A stretch of 64,000 bases of DNA from Saccharicrinis sp963677345. Lineage in GTDB: Bacteria > Bacteroidota > Bacteroidia > Bacteroidales > Marinilabiliaceae. Below, piece after piece: positions 27,799-36,140 of the stretch (position 1 is its first letter; every line of letters starts with the position of its first letter). A program made the position numbers and the translations under genes. The stretch is taken from contig CAXXLC010000030.1 of assembly GCA_963677345.2 (NCBI GenBank), positions 78,320-142,319 on the forward strand. Reading direction: 5' to 3'. The notes under the pieces are model-generated. The model was not told where the DNA came from, made no database searches, and saw nothing but the letters and a program-made list of their open reading frames with translations.

Positions 27799-28248
27799 AT
27801 GGAAGCTATTGTATTTGCTTATATCGGAATAGGATTAATGGTTGCACTAACAGGTATCGGTAGTGCTTATGGTTGTTCAATGGGTGGTAATGCTGCCATT
27901 GGAGCTATGAAAAAAAATGAATCAGCTTTTGGTAGTTATCTAACATTAAGTGCCTTACCTGGTTCTCAAGGTCTTTATGGATTTATTGGCTACTTTATGT
28001 TAGCCGGATTATTACAAGCGGATATGACGTGGTTACAAGCTGGTGCTGTATTTGGTGCAGGTTTAGCATTGGGTGTCGTAGGTTTACTATCTGCAATCCG
28101 TCAAGGACAGGTTTGTGCTAACGGTATTGCAGGTATTGGTGCAGGTTATGATGTATTTGGTAAATCATTAATTCTTGCTGTATTTCCTGAACTTTATGCA
28201 ATTTTAGCATTAGTGGCTGCTATTTTAATTGGTCAGTCAGTGGCTTAA
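27799..28248 (+). CDS. atpK: V-type ATPase subunit K (rotor ring), Na+-type ligand set
   Basis: The rotor-ring subunit of 149 residues: two fused hairpins with four TM helices, as in NtpK. Aligned without a gap to Enterococcus hirae NtpK (offset 8), the Na+ ligands L61, T64, Q65, Q110 and E139 correspond to L53, S56, Q57, Q102 and E131 here. They sit in LPGSQGLYG, RQGQV and FPELYAIL. Thr to Ser keeps the hydroxyl. The first hairpin has Gln where the second has the carboxylate, giving one ion per subunit. This predicts Na+ coupling (inference from the NtpK structure). It is the last gene of the operon and is followed by a terminator. Confidence 0.93.
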   Translation: MEAIVFAYIGIGLMVALTGIGSAYGCSMGGNAAIGAMKKNESAFGSYLTLSALPGSQGLYGFIGYFMLAGLLQADMTWLQAGAVFGAGLALGVVGLLSAIRQGQVCANGIAGIGAGYDVFGKSLILAVFPELYAILALVAAILIGQSVA

Positions 28249-28275
28249 TTTTTATATTAAGATTAATAAATATTT

Positions 28276-28307
28276 AAACCGATGGCTTGTGTCATCGGTT
28301 TTTTTAT
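28276..28307 (+). terminator. Terminator of the V-ATPase operon
   Basis: A 9-bp perfect stem (AAACCGATG 28276-28284, CATCGGTTT 28293-28301), 8-nt loop, then T-run. Confidence 0.9.
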
Positions 28308-28440
28308 TTTATCTTTTATCTAATATGTTTTATATGTAGATGTTAGTTAGAAGGAAGTGTGGAGGATATTTTAATAAGTGTAGTTTTAGCTGTCTTATCT
28401 ACTTATAATTATTCAGTTACCATTTGTATATAGTGTGGGT

Positions 28441-30027
28441 ATGGAGCTAAGAAGTATATTAGATGTAGAAGAAAAATATTTAACTAAATGGAAATCCTAC
28501 CTTAGTGTGATATCAGATTTCTATCAATCAAGCATTGGTGTTATTTGTAAATATGAAAATGGGAATTCAAAGCTTCTTCAATATCATTTTATTGATGAAA
28601 ATATTAACCTGCAATTAGAGCAGGAGTTCATTCCAAACTACCTGAATGATGAGATAAATTTACTATCAGAAAATTCATTTGTATTAAAATCTTATAATGA
28701 TGAACAAAAATTTGGAACGATAAAGTTTTGCTCATTTATGGCTGTCCCGGTATACTATTTTGCAAAAGAGATTTTTGGACATATCTTTTTGTTTGATATT
28801 AATAAAGAAGCATTTTCAGAAAAAACAGTTAAGTTGGTGTTTCAAACAAAAGAACTTATAGAGAATGATCTTTTGGAAATAAAAGGCCTAACAAACAATA
28901 AAACAGAGCTAATAGAAGCTGGACAAAATGTATTGATTAAAAATCAGGATTTGTTGGAGTACGAACGTATATTTAATTTGGTTGCGAATCCTATATGCAT
29001 TGTTGGTATTGATGGTATATTTATTAAAACAAACCCGGCATTTCAAAGAATTTTAGGGTATTCATCTCAAGATATTGAAGGACATTCAATGTACGAGATG
29101 ATTCATCCTGACGATTTACAGAGAAGTATAAGTTATGTTAACGAAATAATAAAAGAACAACCTGATTTACTTGAGTTCGAAAACAGATATATATGTAAAG
29201 ATGGTAGTTTTGTCTGGTTTTCATGGATGGTACAACCGGTTTATGAGAAAGGTATTTCATATTCTGTGGCTCATGATATTACAAAATTGAAGCATACGGA
29301 GGAAGAATTAAGTAAAGCTAAGTTAAGAGCAGAGGAAAGTGATCGCTTAAAAACAGCTTTTTTATGTAATATGTCTCATGAAATAAGAACTCCAATGAAT
29401 GGTATTGTTGGATTTTCCGATCTGTTAAAGAGCTCTGCTGCCGGTAATGAAGAACTTTCTTATTACTGTGATATTATTAGAACCAGTGGACAGCAATTAT
29501 TGAGAATTGTAAATGATATTATTGATATATCTAAAATTGAAATTGGAGAGTTTGATATTGTCAATAATACGGTAAATATAAACGATCTGATTACTAATGT
29601 TTCAGCCTTTTATAATCCAGATTTAATTGGCAAACGTTTGAAGATAGAAGTTGAGACTGTATTAGAACATAATAATGCTTTTTTTAGTTGTGATGAAACT
29701 AAATTGCGTCAGATATTGGACAATCTAATCAGTAATGCCATAAAGTTTACCGAAAAAGGGGTTGTTAAGATTTCATATAAACTTGCGGATGGTACTTTAA
29801 CTATTTCAGTTCAGGATTCAGGAATTGGTATTCCGGAAGATAAAAGAGAGAATATATTTGAAAGATTTGCACAGCTTAAAAATTCGAATAAGAGTTATGG
29901 AGGTGCTGGTTTAGGGTTGGCTATTTGTAAGGCTTATATTCATAAAATGGGTGGAGATATCTGGGTAGACTCAGAGATTGGCAGAGGTAGTAATTTTAAA
30001 TTTACTCTTCCTTTTATTCAAAAATAA
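28441..30027 (+). CDS. PAS-domain sensor histidine kinase
   Basis: A soluble sensor kinase of 528 residues with no TM helix. Domains in order are a GAF-like region (about 15-160), a PAS domain (about 178-295, VANPICIVGIDGIFIKTNPAFQRILGYS), a short coiled coil, HisKA with H-box FLCNMSHEIRTPMNGIVGFSDLL (about 320), and HATPase with N-box LDNLISNAIKFTE, G1 DSGIGIP and G2 GGAGLGLAI. ATG 28441 is preferred to an in-frame GTG two codons upstream. There is no receiver domain and no response regulator beside it, so its partner is elsewhere. Signal probably cytoplasmic, possibly redox or a small ligand. Confidence 0.9.
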   Translation: MELRSILDVEEKYLTKWKSYLSVISDFYQSSIGVICKYENGNSKLLQYHFIDENINLQLEQEFIPNYLNDEINLLSENSFVLKSYNDEQKFGTIKFCSFMAVPVYYFAKEIFGHIFLFDINKEAFSEKTVKLVFQTKELIENDLLEIKGLTNNKTELIEAGQNVLIKNQDLLEYERIFNLVANPICIVGIDGIFIKTNPAFQRILGYSSQDIEGHSMYEMIHPDDLQRSISYVNEIIKEQPDLLEFENRYICKDGSFVWFSWMVQPVYEKGISYSVAHDITKLKHTEEELSKAKLRAEESDRLKTAFLCNMSHEIRTPMNGIVGFSDLLKSSAAGNEELSYYCDIIRTSGQQLLRIVNDIIDISKIEIGEFDIVNNTVNINDLITNVSAFYNPDLIGKRLKIEVETVLEHNNAFFSCDETKLRQILDNLISNAIKFTEKGVVKISYKLADGTLTISVQDSGIGIPEDKRENIFERFAQLKNSNKSYGGAGLGLAICKAYIHKMGGDIWVDSEIGRGSNFKFTLPFIQK

Positions 30028-30309
30028 TAATAGTATTTAATTCCTGTTGAATTAATTTGATAGGCAGGGTTTAAGCTGCTGTTGTTTGATTAAAATATCT
30101 TTGGCAGGGATTAAAAATGATTTAAATTATTTTGTAGAAACAATTCTCCTGCTATCTTTATTGCTGAAAAACCGAACTAAAAAGAAGAAAGGTCTATTCT
30201 GTTAAATCTATTATTTTATACTCAGATAAATATAAGTTATTTGGTTGTGGGGAATAAATTTTACTTCATGGTTTGATATTAACTAATGATCATTAATTTT
30301 TGATGAACT

Positions 30310-32211
30310 ATGAACTTGCGTAACATTTCAATTCGTTTAAGGTTAGCACTGGGTTTTAGCATCCTGGTATTTTTTTTATTTATTGTAGGTGCTATAGGTT
30401 GGTTTAATCTGACAGATACAACCAATATTTCCAAGGTATCAAATGAAGTGAGAGATATTCAAAAACATTTATTGGATGCCAGGCTTAATGTGATGTATTT
30501 CTTGCATTTTTCTGATTATGATGTTTTTAATAAGGCTATTGATAACCTGGATAGTGCTTTGGTTGATGTAGAATCAGCCGAGCAAGGGTCGATCCATTTA
30601 ATTAAAAATGGAGGTGAATTTACCAGTCATATCCATTCATATAAAAAGGCATTTATCAATTATGTTGATTTGGAAAAAAATAAAAAGCAAATTTTTTCTA
30701 ATTGGTATCAAATTGGTGGGAAATTAAGTAATTTGATTTCAAAAAATGATAAAAACAGTGCTTATAATGTTATTCATAAATTAATAGAACCACATAATTT
30801 ATTAAGAATTTCTGCCTGGGAGTTTATTGCAAATCCAATGAAATCTGATGGTTCAATAAATAGCGATGGCGTTAATAAAGTAATGGTTATGTTGAATAAT
30901 TGCTACTCTCTATTGCATTCTTATGGAAAGAATAATCAGCAGGCGCTAAAATTAAGTAATTTGTACACGGATTACGAAAATGCATTCAAAAAATATACAG
31001 AATTTGTTCAGGAGCAAGGAGCTGATGTGGTGTTAATGCAGGAGCAAGGAGCTGAGATTGCTGTTTTGGGAGAACAACTGGTATATGATATAATGAAAGT
31101 AGAACAGCAGGTAGCTCAAAAAGCCGATACAGAAATTATTACTGTTGTAGTAGTGGCGCTTTTATTATCAATATTTATAAGTAATCGCATTTCAAGAAGT
31201 ATTATAAATCCTCTTGAAGCAGGAGTTCTTCTTGCGGAAAGAATGTCTTTGGGAGATTTGTTTCATAATATTGAAGTTGTTGGTAAGGATGAAGTAGCCA
31301 GGTTATCTGTAGCAATGAAAAATATGTGTGATAAACTCAAAGAAGTTGTAGGTGAGATTATGAGTGGGTCGCAGCAATTAACAATTGCAAGTGAACAGCT
31401 AAATGCCAATTCACAAACTATTTCATCAAGCACAAATGAACAAGCTGCATCACTGGAAGAAGTTTCAACTTCAATAGAAGAAATGGTTGCAAATATTGAA
31501 CAGAGTAATGATAACGCCGAAAAAGGCGCTAAGCTTTCAGATATAGCTGAGATAGAAATCAGGGATGTTAGTGAAGATTCAAGAAAGGCTATGGAGGCCA
31601 ATAAAAAAATTACAGAAAAGATTAATGTAGTTAGTGAAATAGCACGGCAAACAAACATATTGGCATTAAATGCGGCAGTTGAATCAGCACGAGCCGGGGA
31701 GCATGGTAAAGGATTTGCTGTTGTAGCAGCTGAAGTAAGAAAATTGGCAGAAAGAAGCAAAGAGGCGGCGGATGAAATCGTTAAACTGGCACAGGAAAGT
31801 AGTGCTCTTTCTGTAAAATCTAATAAAAAATTGGAAAAAGTTATACCTGATGTTAATGAGGCAAATATATTTATGAAAGAAATTTCAGCTTCTTCTAAAG
31901 AACAGCGGGCAGGAGCTGGTCTGATTAATAATGCGGTTCAGCAGTTAAATCAATCTACTCAGGAAAGTGCTTCTGGTAGTGAAGAAATGGCTAGTAGTGC
32001 TGAAGAGTTAAGTTCTCAGGCTGTTCAGTTGATGGCGTTAATTGACTATTTTAAGTTAGAAGAGCGTGTAGATAAAAAGAGTTCTGATCATCATTTGGAT
32101 AAATATGATAAATCATCGGCAATTAATTCTAAAGTCACAGGAATAAAAATTCCTGAATTTGGATTGGAATTGGCCGGAAAGAAGGAGACTGAACAATATG
32201 AGGTGTTTTGA
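30310..32211 (+). CDS. Methyl-accepting chemotaxis protein
   Basis: A chemoreceptor of 633 residues. TM1 (about 12-32), an extracytoplasmic helical ligand domain of about 240 residues, TM2 (about 275-293), HAMP (starting SRSIINPLEAGVLLAERMSLGD) and the long cytoplasmic coiled coil follow. The kinase-contact hairpin tip is EIARQTNILALNAAVESARAGEHGKGFAVVAAEVRKLAERS. Methylation-type Glu/Gln heptads are visible on both arms. The ligand domain holds a short duplicated segment (QEQGA twice near 31011-31052). No che genes are in the window. It is unusual for a Bacteroidota lineage associated with gliding and may act in a non-flagellar pathway. The 165-codon reverse frame within it is a shadow. Confidence 0.92.
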   Translation: MNLRNISIRLRLALGFSILVFFLFIVGAIGWFNLTDTTNISKVSNEVRDIQKHLLDARLNVMYFLHFSDYDVFNKAIDNLDSALVDVESAEQGSIHLIKNGGEFTSHIHSYKKAFINYVDLEKNKKQIFSNWYQIGGKLSNLISKNDKNSAYNVIHKLIEPHNLLRISAWEFIANPMKSDGSINSDGVNKVMVMLNNCYSLLHSYGKNNQQALKLSNLYTDYENAFKKYTEFVQEQGADVVLMQEQGAEIAVLGEQLVYDIMKVEQQVAQKADTEIITVVVVALLLSIFISNRISRSIINPLEAGVLLAERMSLGDLFHNIEVVGKDEVARLSVAMKNMCDKLKEVVGEIMSGSQQLTIASEQLNANSQTISSSTNEQAASLEEVSTSIEEMVANIEQSNDNAEKGAKLSDIAEIEIRDVSEDSRKAMEANKKITEKINVVSEIARQTNILALNAAVESARAGEHGKGFAVVAAEVRKLAERSKEAADEIVKLAQESSALSVKSNKKLEKVIPDVNEANIFMKEISASSKEQRAGAGLINNAVQQLNQSTQESASGSEEMASSAEELSSQAVQLMALIDYFKLEERVDKKSSDHHLDKYDKSSAINSKVTGIKIPEFGLELAGKKETEQYEVF

Positions 32212-32258
32212 GGATGTGAATGTTTAATTGGATGTTAATATTTTAATAATCAGGAGCA

Positions 32259-32284
32259 ATATGTCGTATAAAGTGTCGACATAT
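32259..32284 (+). promoter_or_regulatory. Inverted repeat before the 116-residue gene
   Basis: ATATGTCG (32259-32266) and CGACATAT (32277-32284) form a perfect 8-bp inverted repeat with a 10-base spacer, 43 bp before ATG 32327. It may be an operator; its half-site TATGT resembles that in front of the crp-like gene. Confidence 0.4.
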
Positions 32285-32326
32285 TTGCTGAATTTATTAT
32301 ATTGTACATATTAAAACAGAGCTAAT

Positions 32327-32677
32327 ATGGACTTAACAGGAAGGTGGAATTTTAAGGAAGAGTTTGACGGTGGTAAGGATGAGGGAGTTGCAATTTTAGC
32401 ACAGGCAGGAAAGCGTGTGTTTGGAATATTGGATTTTACCGAATATATTGATGGGGATACACCATTTCAGATAAAGTGCCAGTTAGAAGGAAAAATTGAA
32501 GGTAATAAGGTTTTTCTTGAAATGGTGGATTATGAAGTTTTATCAGTTGAACCATTTGAGTATTTTCCTGAAAAAAGAGAAGGAATAATTAATCAAAAAG
32601 GACAAATAGTGGGCTCTAGTCAAGATGAACAGGGTGTTTGTGGAGTCTTTGTGTTTGAAAAAGCAGAAAAAGAATAG
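32327..32677 (+). CDS. Conserved-looking small protein, lipocalin-like strand pattern
   Basis: Not recognised. 116 residues, no signal peptide, no TM helix. Alternating strand-like segments (LTGRWNFKEEF, GVAILAQAGKRVFGILDF, FQIKCQLEGKIEGNKVFLEMVDY, GIINQKGQIVGSS, GVCGVFVFEKA) suggest a small beta barrel or sheet of the type found in DUF proteins that bind hydrophobic ligands. It starts 115 bp after the chemoreceptor gene and converges with the crp-like gene, only 9 bp away. Its own inverted repeat upstream suggests separate regulation. Confidence 0.65.
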   Translation: MDLTGRWNFKEEFDGGKDEGVAILAQAGKRVFGILDFTEYIDGDTPFQIKCQLEGKIEGNKVFLEMVDYEVLSVEPFEYFPEKREGIINQKGQIVGSSQDEQGVCGVFVFEKAEKE

Positions 32678-32686
32678 TGATATGTT

Positions 32687-33397
32687 TTAACCTAGTTTTG
32701 AAATCTTTTCCAGTGTTTCAATATCAAGTAATCTGATAATTCTCCCATCAACAGTAATTACTTTTTCATTAACAAAAGAAGATAGCGTTCTTATGGCATT
32801 TGACGTGGTCATATTTGAAAAGTTAGCCAGGTCTTCTCTGGATAAATATACATTCAGCGTAATGCCATCATCTTCAAAACCATATACATCCTTCAGAACA
32901 AGCAAGCTTTCTGCTAGTCTGCCTCTGATGTGTTTTTGTGTCAGTGTAACAGTTCTGTAGCGTGAAAATCCCAGTTCCTGAGCTAAAGAACGAATGATGT
33001 TTAAACTAAACTGATGATTGCTTTCTAAAAGTTCGTATACAATTGCCTTGGGTATATAAAATATGGTGCAGGGTTCAATTACAACTGCTGAGGCTACATG
33101 TGGGCCTTCGGCAAAAAAAGCACGATAACCAATAAAACTTGTTGGGTTTGCCATTCGAACAATTTGGTCGCGCCCTCCAAATCCAACTTTGTAAACCTTA
33201 ACCTTTCCTGAACCCAAACATAATAAACTATCGGGTACTTCACCTTCTTGATAAATTACATCGTTCTTTTTAAAATGTTTTACTGTATGATTGTTTAATA
33301 CTATTTCTTTTTCTTCATTAGTAAGAACATCGTAAAGTTGAGATATATCTTTAATTGTAGGTTCAGTGGTGAAATTGTTTTCTAGTCTTCTTGGCAT
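32687..33397 (-). CDS. Crp/Fnr family transcriptional regulator
   Basis: A regulator of 236 residues. The cyclic-nucleotide-binding-like N-terminal domain (VKHFKKNDVIYQEGEVPDSLLCLGSGKVKVYK) is followed by the dimer helix and a winged HTH (YLSREDLANFSNMTTSNAIRTLSSFVNEKVITVDGRIIRLLD). The N-terminus has no Fnr-type cysteine cluster, so it is not a plain [4Fe-4S] Fnr. The cAMP-binding residues are not obvious, typical for Bacteroidota members. A palindrome over its own start of transcription suggests autoregulation. It lies 132 bp after nadE on the same strand, with a terminator between them. Confidence 0.88.
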   Translation of the reverse strand: MPRRLENNFTTEPTIKDISQLYDVLTNEEKEIVLNNHTVKHFKKNDVIYQEGEVPDSLLCLGSGKVKVYKVGFGGRDQIVRMANPTSFIGYRAFFAEGPHVASAVVIEPCTIFYIPKAIVYELLESNHQFSLNIIRSLAQELGFSRYRTVTLTQKHIRGRLAESLLVLKDVYGFEDDGITLNVYLSREDLANFSNMTTSNAIRTLSSFVNEKVITVDGRIIRLLDIETLEKISKLG

Positions 33398-33423
33398 TTT
33401 CTGTATTATTAGCTAAGCTGTAT

Positions 33424-33454
33424 GTATGTTTTATAACATACGATGTCAAAAATA
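33424..33454 (-). promoter_or_regulatory. Promoter and palindromic operator of the crp-like gene
   Basis: On the minus strand a -7 box TATTTTTG (33447-33454, consensus TAnnTTTG) is followed by a perfect palindrome GTATGTT-N4-AACATAC (33424-33441) at the expected transcription start. That placement fits repression by the encoded regulator. Confidence 0.55.
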
Positions 33455-33508
33455 GAAAAAAGCCCACATTCTACCAACAAATAAAGTTGTAATGCGGACT
33501 TTTTTATC
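33455..33508 (-). terminator. Terminator behind nadE
   Basis: On the minus strand AAAAAAGTCCGCATT pairs, with two G-T wobbles, with AATGTGGGCTTTTTT, enclosing a further short CAAC/GTTG stem, and ends in a T-run. Confidence 0.75.
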
Positions 33509-33529
33509 TTATTTTAATAAAAAATTGTA

Positions 33530-35179
33530 TTAAAACTTGGAAACCAGAGGTATTCTTCGTCCTAATCCAAAGGCTTTTGAAGATACTCTAATTATGGGGG
33601 CTGTTTGAAAACGCTTGTATTCATTTATGTTTACTAATCGAACAGCTTTGTAAACAACATCTTTATCAAAACCGGCCGCAATAATTTTTTTAGGATGTTC
33701 ATTTTTTTCTATGTAATTGAACAGAACCTGATCCAAAATATCATAATCAGGTAATGAGTCGCTGTCTTTTTGATCGGGTCGTAATTCTGCTGATGGCGGC
33801 TTTACAATAGTATTGATCGGAATTATTTCTCTTTCTTTATTTATATAACGAGCCAAATCAAACACATCTGTTTTGTATACATCTCCTAAAACAGAAAGAC
33901 CTCCATTCATGTCTCCATATAAAGTTCCGTAACCTACAGCTGCTTCACTCTTATTGGAGGTGTTTAATAAAATATGGCCAAATTTATTTGAAAGTGCCAT
34001 TAGTAATGTTCCCCGGATACGTGCTTGAATGTTTTCTTCAGTGACATCAGCTTTCAGTCCAGTGAAAACAGGAGCCAATGTTTCGTCAAAACTGCTGACA
34101 ATATCTTTGATTGGTACAATGTTATATTGAATACCCAGATTATTAGCTAAATCTTCAGCGTCTGTAATTGAATGGTCTGATGAGTATTTGGAAGGAAGTA
34201 ATAATACACGAACGTTTTCAGCTCCTAAAGCCCTTTCGGCAATGACTACAGTTACCGCAGAGTCAATTCCTCCAGAAAGACCTAATGTAGCTTTTGTGAA
34301 TCCCATTTTATTAAAGTAGTCTTTAACTCCAAGTACCAAAGCATCGTGAATAAGCTCAATTTTTTCTTTAGGAGTATTTACAATGGCCTTATCAGAACCC
34401 ATCTCCTCAAGTTCACAATACTGTATGTCTTCAGAAAAGGATTTTAATTGATTGATTATTTCCCCTTTGCTGTTTACCGCTAAAGAACTACCATCAAATA
34501 CAAGTTCAGTGTTTGCTCCTATTTGATTTACATAAAAGAATGGAATTTTGTTTTTAGCTGCTTTTTGCGAAATGATTTGTTGACGTATCTGCCCTTGGTT
34601 ATATGAAAAAGGAGAAGCTGCAATATTAATCACCATATCAGGATCTAATTGTTTTAATTCCTTCATTGGCGACTTTTTGTAAAGCCTGCTTTTTGCAAAC
34701 GAGTTAAAAACAGGTTGCTCATCCCATAAGTCTTCACATATTGTAATGGCTAATTTCTTACCTTTTAATTCAACTAATTTAAATTCACTATTTGGTTGGA
34801 AATATCTATACTCATCAAATACATCGTAATTAGGTAGTAATGTTTTATGATGGATTGAATTTACTTTTCCTTCAGCAAGAACAAAAGCAGAATTAAATAG
34901 CTTTTTTCCTTTAGGCTCCGGATTAATGCTTGGGCAACCTACGATGGCCATAATGTTGTTACATACAGTTGCTATTTTGTCCACTTGCATTAAACATTGC
35001 TCAACAAATTCTTCTCTTTCTAATAAATCAAGTGGAGGATATCCACAGATTGCTAATTCACTAAATACGATTAAATCGCATTGGTCATTTTCTGCCTTTT
35101 TTATTGCATCAATAATTTTGCTAGTGTTGGATTCAAAATTTCCAACATGATAATTAAGTTGAGCAAGTGCTATTTTCAT
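33530..35179 (-). CDS. nadE: Glutamine-dependent NAD+ synthetase
   Basis: Makes NAD+ from deamido-NAD+, ATP and glutamine in the cytoplasm. The N-terminal nitrilase-like glutaminase (about residues 1-255) shows the E-K-C triad context: VFSELAICGYPPL, HKTLLPNYDVFDEYRYF and ITICEDLWDE. The C-terminal synthetase domain has the P-loop LGLSGGIDSAVTVVIAERAL and downstream NTSNKSEAAVGYGTLYGDMNGG. I start it at ATG 35179 (549 residues), which gives the standard start MKIALAQLNYHVGNFE; seven residues more would be added from 35200 without homology. Full family length; single gene bounded by a terminator. Confidence 0.95.
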   Translation of the reverse strand: MKIALAQLNYHVGNFESNTSKIIDAIKKAENDQCDLIVFSELAICGYPPLDLLEREEFVEQCLMQVDKIATVCNNIMAIVGCPSINPEPKGKKLFNSAFVLAEGKVNSIHHKTLLPNYDVFDEYRYFQPNSEFKLVELKGKKLAITICEDLWDEQPVFNSFAKSRLYKKSPMKELKQLDPDMVINIAASPFSYNQGQIRQQIISQKAAKNKIPFFYVNQIGANTELVFDGSSLAVNSKGEIINQLKSFSEDIQYCELEEMGSDKAIVNTPKEKIELIHDALVLGVKDYFNKMGFTKATLGLSGGIDSAVTVVIAERALGAENVRVLLLPSKYSSDHSITDAEDLANNLGIQYNIVPIKDIVSSFDETLAPVFTGLKADVTEENIQARIRGTLLMALSNKFGHILLNTSNKSEAAVGYGTLYGDMNGGLSVLGDVYKTDVFDLARYINKEREIIPINTIVKPPSAELRPDQKDSDSLPDYDILDQVLFNYIEKNEHPKKIIAAGFDKDVVYKAVRLVNINEYKRFQTAPIIRVSSKAFGLGRRIPLVSKF

Positions 35180-35327
35180 ATTTGAGACTATTAAATACAA
35201 GATGAATTTTTTTCAAGGAGTTCCTTGTTAAATAATCCACCTGTCTATATGAGTTTAGGAGTACAAAGAAACATCAAAGAATTGAAGATGCAAACAGAAA
35301 GCCTCTATGAATTTAAAGTTTAAAGCG

Positions 35328-35357
35328 TAAAAAAGGGTTTCAAATTACTGAAACCCT
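35328..35357 (-). terminator. Terminator behind the beta-barrel protein gene
   Basis: Minus strand AGGGTTTCA (35349-35357) pairs perfectly with TGAAACCCT (35334-35342) and is followed by TTTTT. Next to it, at 35380-35410, three near copies of TAATGACCTA form a small tandem repeat of no evident function. Confidence 0.8.
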
Positions 35358-35432
35358 ATGTTCTAATAATCTATTTGCCTAATGACCTAATCTAATGACC
35401 TAGTGACCTATCACTCCTTTAATCAACCGATC

Positions 35433-36086
35433 TTAAAAAATAATTCCAAAATTAAAAACAAGTCTGTTTAATGTCGTTTTATCCTTTATTGAATTTGAAG
35501 TTATATCTGTTATGCCTTGGTTGTATGTTAAACCAAATTTTAGATAAGCATCTCCTCCAATTGAGTATTTCATTCCTCCACCAAACTTGTATCCAAAGTT
35601 CAGGAATTTTACTTCGTCATTAATGTTATTGCCTGAGCCATCATTGGTTTTGATGTTAAATTGGTTAGAGATACCAAATACACCGTAAAAACTACTGCGT
35701 TGAAAATCGTTTGTCTGTAGTTTTAAAAGAACAGGAACTTCCAGGTATTTTAGTCGATATTCTAATGTTTTATTTGTTAGTAAAGGTGTAGTTTCATCTC
35801 CAATTTTAAATGTCGAAGCATCATATCTTAATTTACCACCCGTTGTATTAATGGTTAATCCTGTCGAAATAGCATAATTCTTAGCAAAGAATTTATCCAT
35901 TTCTACTCCAAAATTATAGCCAAATGAACTTCCATTGGCATCTATCGATGAATGATCGGATTTTAGCCAGCTTATTTGTGGACTTAGAACAAAAGCAAAC
36001 CTTAAGTCTGTTTCTCTATCTGATTGAGCAAATACAGATGTAGATAAAATAAGTGCCAAAATAATAAGTGAGGTTATTTTTCTCAT
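35433..36086 (-). CDS. Outer-membrane beta-barrel protein (porin-like)
   Basis: A 217-residue protein with signal peptide (MRKITSLIILALILSTSVFAQ) and about eight amphipathic strands ending in an aromatic C-terminus (RLVFNFGIIF), the pattern of small OmpX/OmpW-type or PorT-like barrels in Bacteroidota. Strand turns such as SFGYNFGVEMDKFFAKNYAISTGL and LKFGLTYNQGITDI support it. It has its own terminator and is probably monocistronic or follows the transporter 54 bp upstream. Specific function unknown. Confidence 0.8.
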   Translation of the reverse strand: MRKITSLIILALILSTSVFAQSDRETDLRFAFVLSPQISWLKSDHSSIDANGSSFGYNFGVEMDKFFAKNYAISTGLTINTTGGKLRYDASTFKIGDETTPLLTNKTLEYRLKYLEVPVLLKLQTNDFQRSSFYGVFGISNQFNIKTNDGSGNNINDEVKFLNFGYKFGGGMKYSIGGDAYLKFGLTYNQGITDITSNSIKDKTTLNRLVFNFGIIF

Positions 36087-36140
36087 GTTAATTATGTATT
36101 AGAATTTGTTTCACAAACTTAAATAAAATAGTGTTGAGCT

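Noticed and set aside
31263..31760. 165-codon reverse frame inside the chemoreceptor gene
   Set aside because: Mirror of the regular heptad-repeat coding strand; serine-rich shadow without homology.
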